Source of the DNA: Lanius collurio
Taxonomy: Eukaryota; Chordata; Aves; Passeriformes; Laniidae
Reading direction: 5' to 3'
Length of the DNA: 64,000 bases
NCBI GenBank assembly: GCA_020086605.1
Contig: JACBWW010000070.1
Location: 1,409,385 to 1,473,384, forward strand
Positions 38,301-49,840 of the stretch are shown piece after piece; the stretch's first letter is position 1, and every line of letters starts with the position of its first letter. Below the pieces are notes generated by a model. The model saw only the letters and a program-made list of their open reading frames with translations, did no database searches and was not told where the DNA came from. The position numbers were made by a program, and so were the translations under genes.

Positions 38301-40439
38301 TGTGGTTCTCAGAAAGCTGAGTAGATCAAAGTTTTTGAGATGCTTCAAATTAGCTGAATCCCAAGGTCACTGCCTAGCTCGTATTTAGTAGTTTATTTAC
38401 ATAAACAAGTTTGGGGGATTTGCTCATACTGGTCACAGTGCTGCTGTACTCAGCCTTATTAACTCTCATGTTTAACTTGTAACACACAAAATATGTTCAT
38501 AATTAAGCAGCAATTTCATCTTAGCTACTGTAATTGTGTGCAATTTTATCCTCCACAGAAATGTCTGTTAGAGTCAGGCACTTTTCATGCTGAATCATTA
38601 TGTTTATATGGAAAGGCTGTTCTCCATATGATAACAGTTGCTAATTTTGGAGATCAGAAAATAAATATATGTATATTTTTACCACGTGGGAAATCACCTA
38701 ATACAAAAAAAGTGCTTGTAAAATGAAAATATTTATTTTGGAAAAAAAGGTAATTTTAGGACAAACATAAAAGAAGGTGTTTTTAATTGAATTCTGTTAT
38801 TATTCTGTCTATTATGATATAGTATTTTCATATACTAACATATTATATTTTCTTCAAATGAGGGAAATATTAGCCATAACTTTGGTACACCAAACTGGGA
38901 ATTCAGTTTGGCTATTTCTTTCAAAGCAATATAACATTAAATACCTCCACTGAAGAGCTTTTCTGACAAGAATATCCAGTCAAGAAGTCTTACAAAGGGA
39001 TTTTGTTGTTTTTCATAATCAGATATAAAACCCATCTATATTGAAATGAAATGTTTTGACTTTTTATGTATAAAGCAGAAAGATGTCTTCTGTTATTTGA
39101 AATTTATAGATAGTTCCTGCAACTAGAATAATCATGCCATGACATTTAAAAATTCAAAAACCTGAGTTCTTCCCTTTCACTTTTCAGTGATTTTTCACTT
39201 TCTTCTACAACTAAGGGGAAAAAAAAGAAATTTAAAATAAGAAACCTCAAAACCCAGCAGTGCTTTTAGTATCTTTCCTTTAAAAATGTCAACTTTTTTT
39301 TATTTTTTATTTTGCAGACAGTAATGAAAACCAAATTGACCGATATTGTCACTGTAACATGTCTTTTGTAGTCATCTCAAGTGAATGCTTGATCATTCAC
39401 ACTCTTATAGTTTCAACATAGCTCAACATATGTTAGGATATTGAGACACACTTGCATGACTCATAAGTCAGAGATCTGACATGTAAAGAAGAATCAAAGA
39501 TCACAATCTCTCTTCAAGAAGCACAGGGGGCATGGTAAGGTTTATTTAAAAATTTATTTTGTTTTGCTAGGCAATTTGATTCCAACAAAGGTATTCAGGA
39601 ATTGTCAAGAGAATAGAGCTTTAGTTTACCATTGCACCTTTGGTTATAACAAAAACTCTGACAAGTCTGAGTATTTCTTCATTTTTTTCTCAGTCAGAAG
39701 AAGATAGTCAATCACCTACAGCCTGCATGTGGCTAACTTCTTACTTCCATGCAGCTGTTTAAGTACTGACATAAAACAATTTTGCTAAGCTTTCTTAAAC
39801 ATCGCGAGTGTCCTGGTTTCACAGGAAGAAATTATTTAGAGTCATGAGTTTTTGTAAATCAAGACTGTTTGAATCCCAAATAGCTTTAAAAAGAAACCCT
39901 TTAAATTTCATAATTACATTTATTTAGCCTTGAAAATGGTGAATTATGTTGTTTACAAATCATTAGAAGCTAAGTTTCTCAGCAGACTGCTTCACTTTGT
40001 ATATGAGCTTTGGCTGTCGGTACCCAACATGAGTCTCTGCAGAAAGGAAAACATGGTCCAGCTATGCTAGACCAGTTATGATTTCTCACAACAACCTTTT
40101 AAGGTACACAATAATAAACAGTAACCCACTTTATTAAAATTTTAAAAATATTTTCTTTTACAAAACATGTAGTTCAAAAATACTGAGTGTTGTGATATAG
40201 TACCACCATTATTAACGATATGACAAATATTTTATTGTCAAAAAGGACAAATGATTGAAAGATGTCCAGATCTCCTTTTCCTGCTGGATGGTGTTTTCTT
40301 AAGTAGAAATCATTCTCCTGACTCTCTCCAGTTGAGCCCCATCTTTCTGGAAAAGCTCTTTGTCTTCTGAGACTTTATTTAGGCTAGGCATTGCAGAATA
40401 TTTACTTAATGATGGTGACAATAGAGTTGAGTGTTTATG
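35367..40439. other. AT-rich non-coding stretch
   Basis: About 5 kb without recognised genes or interspersed repeats. It includes an A-rich tract (36909-36943) and a patch at 37490-37640 dense in TAAT/ATTA cores with one ATGCAAAT octamer (37617-37624), the kind of composition seen in homeodomain/POU-bound enhancers, though also expected in AT-rich DNA. Confidence 0.4.
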
Positions 40440-41405
40440 GGTAGAATCAGGGGGAAGGCAAATATAATTTTTGGAGTCTATTATAGAGCCTACCAGAATG
40501 AAGAGGCAGAAAAAATATTCTATAAGCATCTGTAAGAAATCTCACTGTTGCTTATTCTCACAAGGGACTTCAACATATCAGATGTATGTTGGAAATACAG
40601 TACAGTAGAGAGGAAATAGTCTGGAATGTGTGGAAAATAACTTTCTGATGCAGTTGGTTGGGAACCCCAGCAGGGAAGACATTCTGCTGGACCTACTGTT
40701 TGCAGACAGTGAAGGACTTGTGTTTGATGTCATGGTCCTGAGCACAGCAACCCCGAAATTACAGTTTTTGATCTAGAAGTATGGAGTTCCATTTTCAACT
40801 TCTAAGTGGGCAGGTTTCAGACTTTTTAGGAGATTGGTTGAGACAGTCCCTTAGGAGACAGTCTTGAAGAGCAAAGTAGCCCAGAAAGGCTGGATGTTCT
40901 TCAAGAAGGAAATATTAAAGGTGCAGGAGCAGGCCATCACCTTGTGCTAAAAGACGAGCCAATGGAGAAGGCCAGTCTGGATGAACAGAGAGCTTTGGCT
41001 GGAACTCAGGGAAAAAAAGGAAAATTTATGACCTTCAGAAGAAGAGCTGGGCAGCACAGAAGGAGTGCAAGGATATTATGAGGTTATACAGGGAGAAAAT
41101 TAGAAGGGCCAAAGCTCAAATAAGAATTAATCTGGCAACTGCTATAAAAGACTATTAAAAAAAGTTTCTACAAATAGATTAGCAGCAAAAGGAGGGCAAA
41201 GCAGAATCTTCATCCTTTATTGGGAGTGTGGGAAAAGACAGTGATAAGGGAAGAGGAAAATGCTTTCTTTGACTTGGTCTTTAATAGTAACACCAGTTGT
41301 TTTGCAGCTACCCCTCCCCCTGAGCAGGAAAACAAGAACACAAGCACAATGAAGCTCCCATAATCAAAGGGGAAATGGTCAATGACCTGCTGATGATTTC
41401 TGCCT
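40440..41405 (+). mobile_element. CR1 LINE ORF2 fragment: end of endonuclease and linker before RT
   Basis: The sequence follows the avian CR1 between the endonuclease and RT domains. 'ctcacaagggacttcaaca' (about 40557) is the GDFN block of the endonuclease. 'gctggaaata'-like and 'gaggaaatagtctgga' blocks follow, then 'ggatgaacagagag' (about 40980), 'agcagcaaaaggagggcaaa' (about 41180), 'atcctttattgggag', 'gtctttaatagtaacaccag' (about 41278) and 'ataatcaaaggggaaatgg' (about 41360). Many stops and indels make it non-coding. It stops just before the RT core, and the RT core resumes at 44370. Confidence 0.85.
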
Positions 41406-44369
41406 AATATCTTGACTTACTCCTAATGAAAGAATTCTACCTTTTCAGACAATAAGATACATAAAGGTGATCTGAAAAAAAACCCTGAAAAATATGCAAC
41501 TATTTACCTGAAAGTTAAAAAAAAAAAAGAATACAAATTAATGTCTTAAAGAGAATCTTAGTGTAAAGTGTGCCTGTGACCAAAAATCCTGAAAGAAAAA
41601 CAAGCACTGTACAAGGAGTTTTCTAGATGCTTCAGAAAAGTTAGGTTTTCATGCTTTTTTAAAATACAGTTAAATAATATTCTCAAAATTAAATCTAAAA
41701 GTCCAGAACCTGCCTGATCTGTGCATTTAGGGTAGAAAAGTGTACATCTGTAGTGGAAAATCTTTGTCAACACAATTAGAAATTCAAGAATGAATCACTG
41801 AAAGGATCAGTAAGTGACTCACAGTCAATTTGAGCTACCAGTTTTGCTCTAGATTTAAAGATTCTCATACCTAAGAACAGATTTGCCTTCTTTATATGAA
41901 CACAACAGAATGCAGTTGTTTAAATAATCCATGGCATTTAGAACAGTCATCATGAAACATAGGTTTTTTACCATGCCTATATTACTATGAATAATTTAGT
42001 GCAGTCAAAGCACAAATTCAGGTGCATTATAAGAAATTCCCAGTCAACTAACCTGCCACCAGAAAACCTGCAAAGATACATGTGCTAGAATACAGCAAAC
42101 ATTTATCAGTTTTCTATGTATCAAAACAGTTCTAAAGGGCTAAAGTTCATTTTTGAACAATTATGTACTGCGATAAAATAGCATAAATATATCAATTTAA
42201 AAAAAATATTTTATTCCTGTACATTCTTTATTAGAATTTGCATATCAATTTTATTGGGACATATTGCACTGTAGCACTCTGGGGTTACTGATATAACCAT
42301 AGAACTATAGAACTTACCTCTAAGTATCCTTTCTTCTCTACTATGGCTGTCATGCCTAAAATCAAAACAGTTTAATTGTCATCTTCTCTTACATCTTAAT
42401 TTCTTCCCAGGTATACTTTCAATAACAATAGATTTTTTTCCCTTGTTTTTTTTTTGTTTGTTTGTTTGTGGGGGGGTTTTTTGTTTGTTTGTTTGTTTGT
42501 TTGTTTGTTTTCTGTTTGTTTAGATTAAGTCCAGAAAGTATGGTTTTCTCCAAGACTGGCTGGAGTCCCTGGCCACACTCTTTTACCGACTCTTTTCAGA
42601 ACAAAATATAATCTATGCAAAAATTATCTGTCTCTATGCAACAAAATAAATCTGTTGCATTTCCCAGTGACATGCAACAATAGCTGAACATCAGACAACA
42701 CTCAGAGGAAATTCCACTTTTCAAGAAGACATAGAGTGTGCAAAAATATGAGCTCTAGTTTTATATGATCATGTGCCAGGACCTGGATACTGAATCAAAT
42801 TACCTGACATCAACCAACTCTCAAAAAATTTTTCTCCATGCAGTTGATGAAAAGTTATTTCTAGATTTTTTTCTTTCTTAAGCCTTTCTATAAGGGTAAG
42901 TTCCTGGATTTCTTAGTCATTTCTCCATGATTTTTCATTTTTCCTATGGTTCAACAATAATAAAGTGTATCAAGTTATCATAATTTACTCTTCAATTTCA
43001 AAATGTCCTCTTTAAACTCTACTTAGGAGTATGGTGAACTTTTCCAGAATTTTCCTCTGTGCTATATGCATATTCAGTAGTGTTTTTATTTCATTTATGT
43101 TGAAGTCAAATGAGTGACCAGGTATAATATAATAATTAGTGGCATAGTTCTGGTAAAAATTAAAAAAAAGACATTTTAAAATATATTGGCACATATATTT
43201 ATGCAAACATATACTTAGGTTTGTGGATAAAATAATCTGGTTAAGACACAAACAATTATCCTGTCTCATTTTTGTTACTTATGGATCTCTTTAACAGTAT
43301 TAATTTCATTATTTCAGGTACCACAATGCTTTTTGTATCACTCAAATTAGTACAGTCCCTATATAGCTTTCATCCCTTCCTTCATTGCTATAATAATTTA
43401 GGAATAAACCTTCTAAATCAATGATAGTTTATCCTCTTTTTCAATAAGGCACATTCTGTTTTGATATTTCAATCTCTTATGGTCATAATAATTTCTTGGT
43501 TTATTTTCCAAAATGTGAAGAGTTGGCTTTGTTCTCTGCTGTGCATCATTCTGAATGGACTCCAGTTTTAATTTCCCATATCTTTCTAATTTATTATCAG
43601 TCTTCATAGTACATTTTCCAACAGTTCAAAAATCCTATCCATTCTCCATCACATTCAGTTTTGTTCAGGTAATTTCCTTTGCTTAGCAAATTCTGTTTAT
43701 TTTGTTATCTCAAATTTGTATTCAGTCAGGTTCCTTTAATGTTTGTTTGTCCTATTTTTAAATTTTCCTTATATTTCTATTTCATAATAGGGTATTCCAA
43801 TTACTCCTCCAAAGTGCAAGAAGCGATCTCATCCACAGATGCATTACAAATTTCTCTCTGATTTTCTTTTAATAAACTCTATTAAAAGCACCTTTCCATC
43901 TATTTTACATGAAGCTAAGTACCTCTCATATCTTTAATAGTTATAGAGTTAGCCTCCTTTGCTTGAATTAACTGAGCAGTATTAAAATCAGGTAATGCTT
44001 CAGAAATAGCTTCTTTAGAAATATGACTGCCTCCAAATGTCTTCTTTTCTGCTGCCACCCATTTATTACACATTTCAAGTGAGCTTTAAATCTTCCACAT
44101 TTCCAAATACTTCTAAGTCTAGTGAAATTTTTCAAGACTCTAGTCTTCTTTTCCAGTTCTTATTTCATCTTTCTTTTGGTGGTGTGCATTGCTCCATGAT
44201 CAATGAAGAAAGAAATGTCTAAGAATGATAGAGTACCTTGAGACTCACCAGATTTCCAGCTGATCAGCACTGTGAAGCATGGGCCATTGCATCTTATAAC
44301 ATTTAGTGGCAATTAATTCAATATTGCATCCATTTTCAGTGTGAGTGGAAGGGAGGAGCTAGAGAAATA
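41406..44369. other. Unique-looking DNA between two CR1 pieces
   Basis: About 3 kb of AT-rich sequence with no recognised repeat apart from the T/G tract at 42432-42521. It separates two CR1 segments that are nearly consecutive in a full-length element. Confidence 0.5.
42432..42521. repeat. T-rich and TTTG repeat with G7 core
   Basis: Poly-T, then TTTG units, a run of seven G, then more TTTG units. Both halves have the same unit around the G-run. Confidence 0.9.
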
Positions 44370-44885
44370 GCATCCTGACAGCCTCACCTCTGTACCTAGG
44401 AACAGATCATGGAAGAAATCCTCCTGGAGTCTATGCTGAGGCATAGGGTTGTGATACAGGACAACCAGCATGTCTTTACCAAGGGCAAGTCCTGCCTGAC
44501 CAACCCAGTGGCCTTTTATGATGGAGGGACCACATCAGTGGACATGGCTTTGGAGGCACCTCATTGCAGCTTTTCAGTGATTAAAGGCGGCTTACAAGGA
44601 AGTTGGGGACAAACTTTTTAGCACGTCCTGTCACACTAGAATAAGGGGTAATGATTTTAAATTAAAAGAGGGCAGATTTAGATAAGATGTAAGGAAGACA
44701 TTTTTTTTTTTACAATGTCAAACACCATAACAGGTTGTCCACAGACATTAGAGATGTCCCATCCCTGGAAATATTTAAGGTCAATTTCGATGAGGCTTTG
44801 AGGAATCTGATCTAGTTGAATACGTTCTTGTTCATCACAGGAACTTTTTAAGGGTTTCTTCCAACTCAACTACTACAAGATGAAA
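44370..44885 (+). mobile_element. CR1 LINE with most of the RT domain deleted
   Basis: 44370-44555 is CR1 RT N-terminal sequence ('gacagcctcacctctgtacc', 'cagatcatggaagaaatcct', 'aagtcctgcctgaccaaccc'). From about 44595 the sequence jumps to the element's 3' end ('aaggaagttggggacaaac', 'ggggtaatgattttaaatta', 'agatgtcccatccctgga', 'ttcgatgaggctttgaggaa'), skipping most of the RT domain and ORF2 tail. It ends near 44885 in a decayed 'ttcttccaactcaac' block. This is an internal deletion rather than the usual 5' truncation. Confidence 0.85.
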
Positions 44886-45078
44886 TATTCTTCCATGGCA
44901 TCCTTGTTTAGGCATGTTGTTACCTCACCAAGAATTTAGGTGATTGGTCCCATGGAGGTAATTCAGCTATTCTACCATAAAGTTCTCTGTTGAGTTAAAG
45001 GAGGAACTCCTTTAAAGACAATGGACAGCCATACAGTCCATCCAGATAAGGCAGCTGCCTTTTTTCATTTAATATATG

Positions 45079-45643
45079 TGCTGATTTTGGCTGGGGTAGA
45101 GTTGATTTTTTTCATAGTAATTGTTATTGGGCTGAATTTTGGATTTGTGCTGAAAACAGAGTTGATAATAGAGAAATGTTTTTGGTTATTGCTGAGCAGG
45201 GCTTACACAGAGCCAAGGCCTTTTCTGCTTCTTGCACTACCCCGCCAGTGAAGAGGCTGGAGGTACACAAGAAGTGCAGAGAGGACATAGACCTCAACTG
45301 ACCAGAGGGATATTCCAGAGCATACATAATCATCCTCAGCATAGAAAGATGGGGAAAGAAGAAGAAAGAGAAGAAAGTTCAGAGTGATGGTGTTTCTCTT
45401 CCCAAGTAACCATTACATGTAATAGAGTCCTAGTTTCCTGGAATGGCTGAACAACTGCCTGCCTATGGGAAGCAGTGAATTAATGTCTTGTTTCGCTTTT
45501 ATTGAGCACACAACTTGTGTTTTATCTATTGTCTTTAGCTGAACCCAAGGTTTTTCTTACTTTTAGTCTTCTGATTCTCCCTTCAGTCCTACTAGTAAAT
45601 GAGTATGTGGGGCTGAGCTGCCAGCTGAGGTTAAACCAGGAGA
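45079..45643 (+). mobile_element. Solo LTR of an avian endogenous retrovirus (about 565 bases)
   Basis: Well-known avian LTR type. It starts TGCTGATTTTGGCTGGGG and contains 'ggatttgtgctgaaaacaga', 'cacagagccaaggccttttc', 'ggatattccagagcatac', 'gttcagagtgatggtgtttc' and 'cttcccaagtaaccatta', ending 'gaggttaaaccaggaga'. The family TATA box (TATAAA after a 'cagca' stretch) reads CATAGAAAG at 45340-45348, and the polyadenylation region ('ctattgtcttta', about 45525) lacks an AATAAA or ATTAAA. Both promoter and 3' signals therefore look broken. Flanks (atata and atctg) give no convincing target duplication. No viral genes are present. Confidence 0.9.
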
Positions 45644-48263
45644 ATCTGTAAGAAATCTTCAAATGATTTATTTTTTTTTTTCCCCAAAAGAAATTTAGTT
45701 AATTAGATCAGCTATCTAGCTCTTTGTACTAGAGGGACATTATAGGAAATTTCCATCTCAAGCTTCTTGGAACTCTGTCCATATAATCGTCTTCAATGCA
45801 AGAGAGGAGAAAAGCGCTTTTTGCCTAATGAGCTACTACTTTGTGCATTCACTCATAGAGGTTCTTGTGACAAGACTTAGTATTTTCCATGAAGTCAGAA
45901 GTGGGTTGCAACCACAGTTGCATGAAGTTTTGTTGTACTTTCTAGTTAACATCAGGCCACTGTTAAGTCCAGTGTATCTGCACCACAAGACCAGTCAGAT
46001 GAGAGCCTGTTTAATAGTACATACAGCTGTACTATAGTACATACAGGTCATCTGACTGTAGTTTGATAATAAATTTTATAATTGGAGAAAAATTTCCAAC
46101 CTCAGAAAAAAAATCATCTCAAACGTGTGTTGGCAAACAAAATTAAGTACACTTGGTGCTCAAGCAGATATCCAAAGAATGAAGGAACATACTCTTTTAA
46201 GCAGTTCCCCAAGACACTTGAACTATTTTTCTCCTTGTATTTTAAGTGGCATTTAGGGATGCCAGATTCTGTGTCTACCACTATCTGCAGGTAAAAATTC
46301 CATTTACATTTCTTTTCTTTTCTCGACTTTGCAAATTTCCTACAAGAATCTGTTCAAGGCAGTTTATGATAAACTATTTATTTTCATCATTTTTACATAT
46401 GCTACCTTTTTTATCATTAAATATCCTTACTGTTCTTGTGTTCTGAGATGGTGTATTTTTTATTTTTTTTCAACCTTACTTTAAATTATTATTTTTTCTG
46501 TGATTCTCGTCATGCTTATCATGCTTTGGCACACTTAATGCATATTATACTCTCCAGTCTTCACTGATAGGACATATTTTACGAGTCACTACACAACTTT
46601 GCTGTAAAACTTATTTACTAGTACTTCTCTGTACACTGTATACAGGTTCTATAACACTAAAATTAACACATGTAATATGAAAACCTCTTGTGAAGACAAG
46701 ATGACATAGTGTCTCATTCAAATATTGATTTAGAATTGGGTAAAAATTAAAAAAACACAAAACACCATTTTCCTGCCAATGAACCAATAAATCAACCTAC
46801 CAATTTAAACATTCTCTTAACTTTGGAAGGCTTGGAAGAAAGAAGCAAATGACTCAGGGGCTGACATTACTGTCTCTCTCACTTTTATTCAGTAGTGTGA
46901 CATCTGCTGCATTTGACTATCTGCAAGTCATAACACTTTTTACCACTTTTGCATAATGTTTTTGGAACAATATGAAGCATCATTAGTGTATTTCAGTTCC
47001 AAACGTTATTGTCTCATGTTGCTTTATTACCATAATAAACTTGTGAATCATGGTAGCTAACACAGTAGGTCTCCCGTAGTGAATTCATTTTCATATCCTC
47101 TTTTGTTATCATAAATGTGATCCAGAAAATTGTAAAGTCAGCAGTTCTATATAGCTTATTAATAAAGCACATTACAGGGATGCATTAAACTCTCAACAGC
47201 TGTATTATAATGAAACACTCTACTTATAATTACAATTATGCTAACACTTAATAATAATTGGGCCTCTGTGTCTGTAGCTCATTTGCTCAATAGGAGATTG
47301 GGTCTTGTCAGAAGTAGCCATTCCCTCAGCAGGTGACCTGGTTGCAAACATAACAGAGTTTAAACAGAGCATGAAGTTAGAAATGGCATAAAAAGGGCAG
47401 ATCTGCAGGTGGGGTTGCCATCTGTGAGGAGGAAAACGTGGAATAATGAGCTATATGGTCTTCTCTCTTTGTGGAGATCATCTATCCAAGGGTGAAAAGA
47501 GGAGAAACAAAGATAATGGATGAGAAAGAAAGCAAAGTAGACAGGTGAAGAAATTACCTGGCCTACAATACACAGCTTTCTACCATTAAGAATACAGGGG
47601 ACTACAATGTCAAGAGTAAACAAGTAGTAACATATGTCCTAGTAATGCTACCAACACTTCTTCCGAAATAGAAAATTATTCTGAGAGGACCAGAAGTTTA
47701 TTTTTGAAGCCAAACTTCCTCTTCAAGGATAATAGCAGGGATCTTGGAGATATGTAGACGATTGTCCATTATTGCTTCTTGGTCTCCAACAAAAAATGTA
47801 CTGATACACTGTAACCTTAATCAAGAAACAGAAGCAGAAATCAACCTGCAAAGCCATTTTTCCAGTCTAGAGGTGGAGCTGTGCAGTCAGGAAACTTTTA
47901 TGTTCCAGTTGGTAGCAGATTCTTTACAAGAAAACAATGCTTCTCCTCTATGCAAGGGTGTACTTTGTGTCCAAGAATTTAAAGGAACAGACACAACCCA
48001 AGTTCATACGCCTCCTTATTACCATCCCTACCAAATCACACACACAGAGGTGATGCCTCATGAGATAAGTTGCAGTTTCTATTGCTGTAGAAGCCCTTAT
48101 CTAGATCAAGGCTGCATCTGCTTTTGAATTCAGGATGGGAAGATAAAGAAGATTCCTACTTCTGACTTGTTGGCAGGAGGGAGAAGGAAAAATTCAGCTC
48201 AGCCTGAAATATTGGTGAATCTCTGATTAACAAAAGAAGGAGAAGCTGACAGCTTGCTTTATT
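45644..48263. other. Non-coding stretch
   Basis: No recognised gene. It contains the hairpin at 45993-46057. The 127-codon frame at 47744-48127 has no family I recognise, and a frame of this size is expected about once by chance in AT-rich DNA of this length. Confidence 0.45.
45993..46057. repeat. Imperfect 65-base hairpin, precursor-miRNA-like in size
   Basis: The outer arms AGTCAGATGA+CCTGT (45993-46002, 46006-46010) and ACAGG+TCATCTGACT (46043-46057) pair over 15 bases with one 3-base bulge. Inside, ATAGTACA (46014-46021) pairs perfectly with TGTACTAT (46028-46035) around a 6-base loop. A direct repeat TAGTACATACAG also occurs (46015-46026 and 46035-46046). It is not part of any recognised repeat. 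Confidence 0.7.
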
Positions 48264-48450
48264 AAAAAAAAAAATTAAAAACTAAAAAAAAAAAAAGGCA
48301 ACAACAAATAAAACAAAACAAAACCAAAAAACCCAAACACACACAAAAAAAAACCCAACAAAAACCAAACAAACAAAACAAAAAAAAAAAGAAAACTCAA
48401 ACAAAAAAAAAAAAACAACAACAACAACAAAAAAACCCAGAAACAAATAA
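48264..48450. repeat. A/C-only low-complexity tract
   Basis: Poly-A runs with scattered C, including CAACAACAA and ACACAC parts, almost free of G and T on the + strand for about 150 bases. Frames on the minus strand here (rich in Phe, Leu and Val) are artefacts. Confidence 0.95.
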
Positions 48451-49517
48451 GATGTTTTCTGCACCTAACATTTCTTCCTGACACATTTTCTTGGAAAAAT
48501 CTAGAGTAATGAAACCGTGACTTAGAAAAGATCTAAAAGAGCATAAGAGAGTAATGAGGGAGGTCAGGAAATTTGAACTATTTCATTTGAAACATACAAA
48601 AACTGCTTCACTGAAATAGCATTAAGTGTATAACTCAAGGTCGGGATTGTGGTCCAGAGGTGAAGAAATAAAACTAGTCATCTGCTTATATATCTACCTT
48701 CAGTTGAAAGAAATGGTCCTCTTATCTGTTGTTTTGGGAATGTTTATACAACTAGCTAAAACCAATGGTCACCTGTCTAGGAGCACATGGATTTATACTC
48801 CCTCCAAGCAAATTGTTGAAAGATGAAATAAGAGTTATACTCTAGGAGAGGAAAAATGCAAAAAACGTGACCTTCAGATACTGAAAGGACAGAAATGGGA
48901 CCAAACAAACACAGCATTGTTTACTAACTGAACATTTCAGAGAGTTTCTGAATTAAATAATCTGAATGTACTATTGTCCATCCATGCTGACATAAAAGCA
49001 GTGATGCAATACTGCAAGTTTAACAGTTTCTAATGAATATTCAGAGCTAGAGAGATCTGGGCTCTTTATTTAGTGAAGCAACTTAGGCACCTTTAAAAGA
49101 TGTATCTATACTCCCACGTGATGTTCCCACCTAGAACTAGAGTTGTGAAGACACAGTTGGTGATCCCTTAGAATTACTCTTAAATGCTGTTCAATTAAAC
49201 CCACAGTGTATGCCTTTCTTAGGACATATGAATATGATGATCCAGAAAAGCATGCTGGTGATATGTTTCTTTGATGGGAATTTTGAGTCCGTCAAAAATT
49301 GCTGTCAAGTATTTTAATTTTTGTAAGGGGTGGATGTAGCGTAAGTGTCACACGCCCATGTTTCTTTTAATAGAAAATATTTATATGTGACAGTGTAGTG
49401 CTAAAGAGTAAAGTAAATCAGTATACTTTAGACAGAATGAGTGTTCATTGTGCTCTTGTCTGCTTATAGAAAAAAAACCCCAGGGATAAAACCTTTTTCA
49501 ACAGTTTTTTGGAAAGG
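48451..49517. other. Non-coding stretch
   Basis: Nothing recognised. Confidence 0.5.
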
Positions 49518-49525
49518 TATATAAG
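49518..49525 (+). promoter_or_regulatory. TATA box of a second candidate promoter
   Basis: TATATAAG, the same core as at 20683, placing a start site near 49548. A short ATG-bearing segment ending in a good splice donor follows. Confidence 0.25.
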
Positions 49526-49562
49526 GACACAATAAACAGGGAAGGAAAGAGTAAATTATCCT

Positions 49563-49593
49563 ATGGAGATGAGAATGGGGTTTGTTCATAAAG
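49563..49593 (+). CDS. Candidate short first coding exon (partial CDS)
   Basis: Starting about 15 bases after the inferred start site, three in-frame ATGs (49563, 49569, 49575) open MEMRMGFVHK, and the frame runs into the donor AAAG|GTAAGTT (GT at 49594-49595) in phase 1. The third ATG has the best context (A at -3, G at +4). A TATA box, a few coding codons and a phase-1 donor after Lys is the arrangement of, for example, growth hormone and prolactin first exons, but this is only an analogy. I found no downstream exon of that family. The frame does not join the ORF at 59605 in frame. The chance of a false positive is high. Confidence 0.15.
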
Positions 49594-49840
49594 GTAAGTT
49601 CTCAATATGTGGTCCCTATAGAAAGATTAATATAGTTGTATTTTTATTTCTTAGAAGTTTGATCTTCATTTTATTACCCTAAATGGTCTTCACTGTATTT
49701 CCATCAGATTATTATATCATCAGAGACATTTGTATTAAAAATTAACTAGTAGACTGTTAAACTAGTAGACTGTAACCTTAAAAAAACTCTGTCTTTGCAA
49801 ACTGTCTGCCCTACTTGGGTGAATCTTGTAATATATTAAT

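Noticed and set aside
39811..39840. Start of an LTR (tgtcctggtttcacagg)
   Set aside because: Similarity does not extend beyond the first dozen bases and there is no matching end.
47744..48127. 127-codon frame as a gene
   Set aside because: No recognisable domain. A frame of this length is expected about once by chance in 64 kb of such AT-rich DNA, and no promoter or splice signals support it.
48275..48484. Phe/Val/Leu-rich minus-strand frames as a membrane protein
   Set aside because: Produced by the A/C low-complexity tract.
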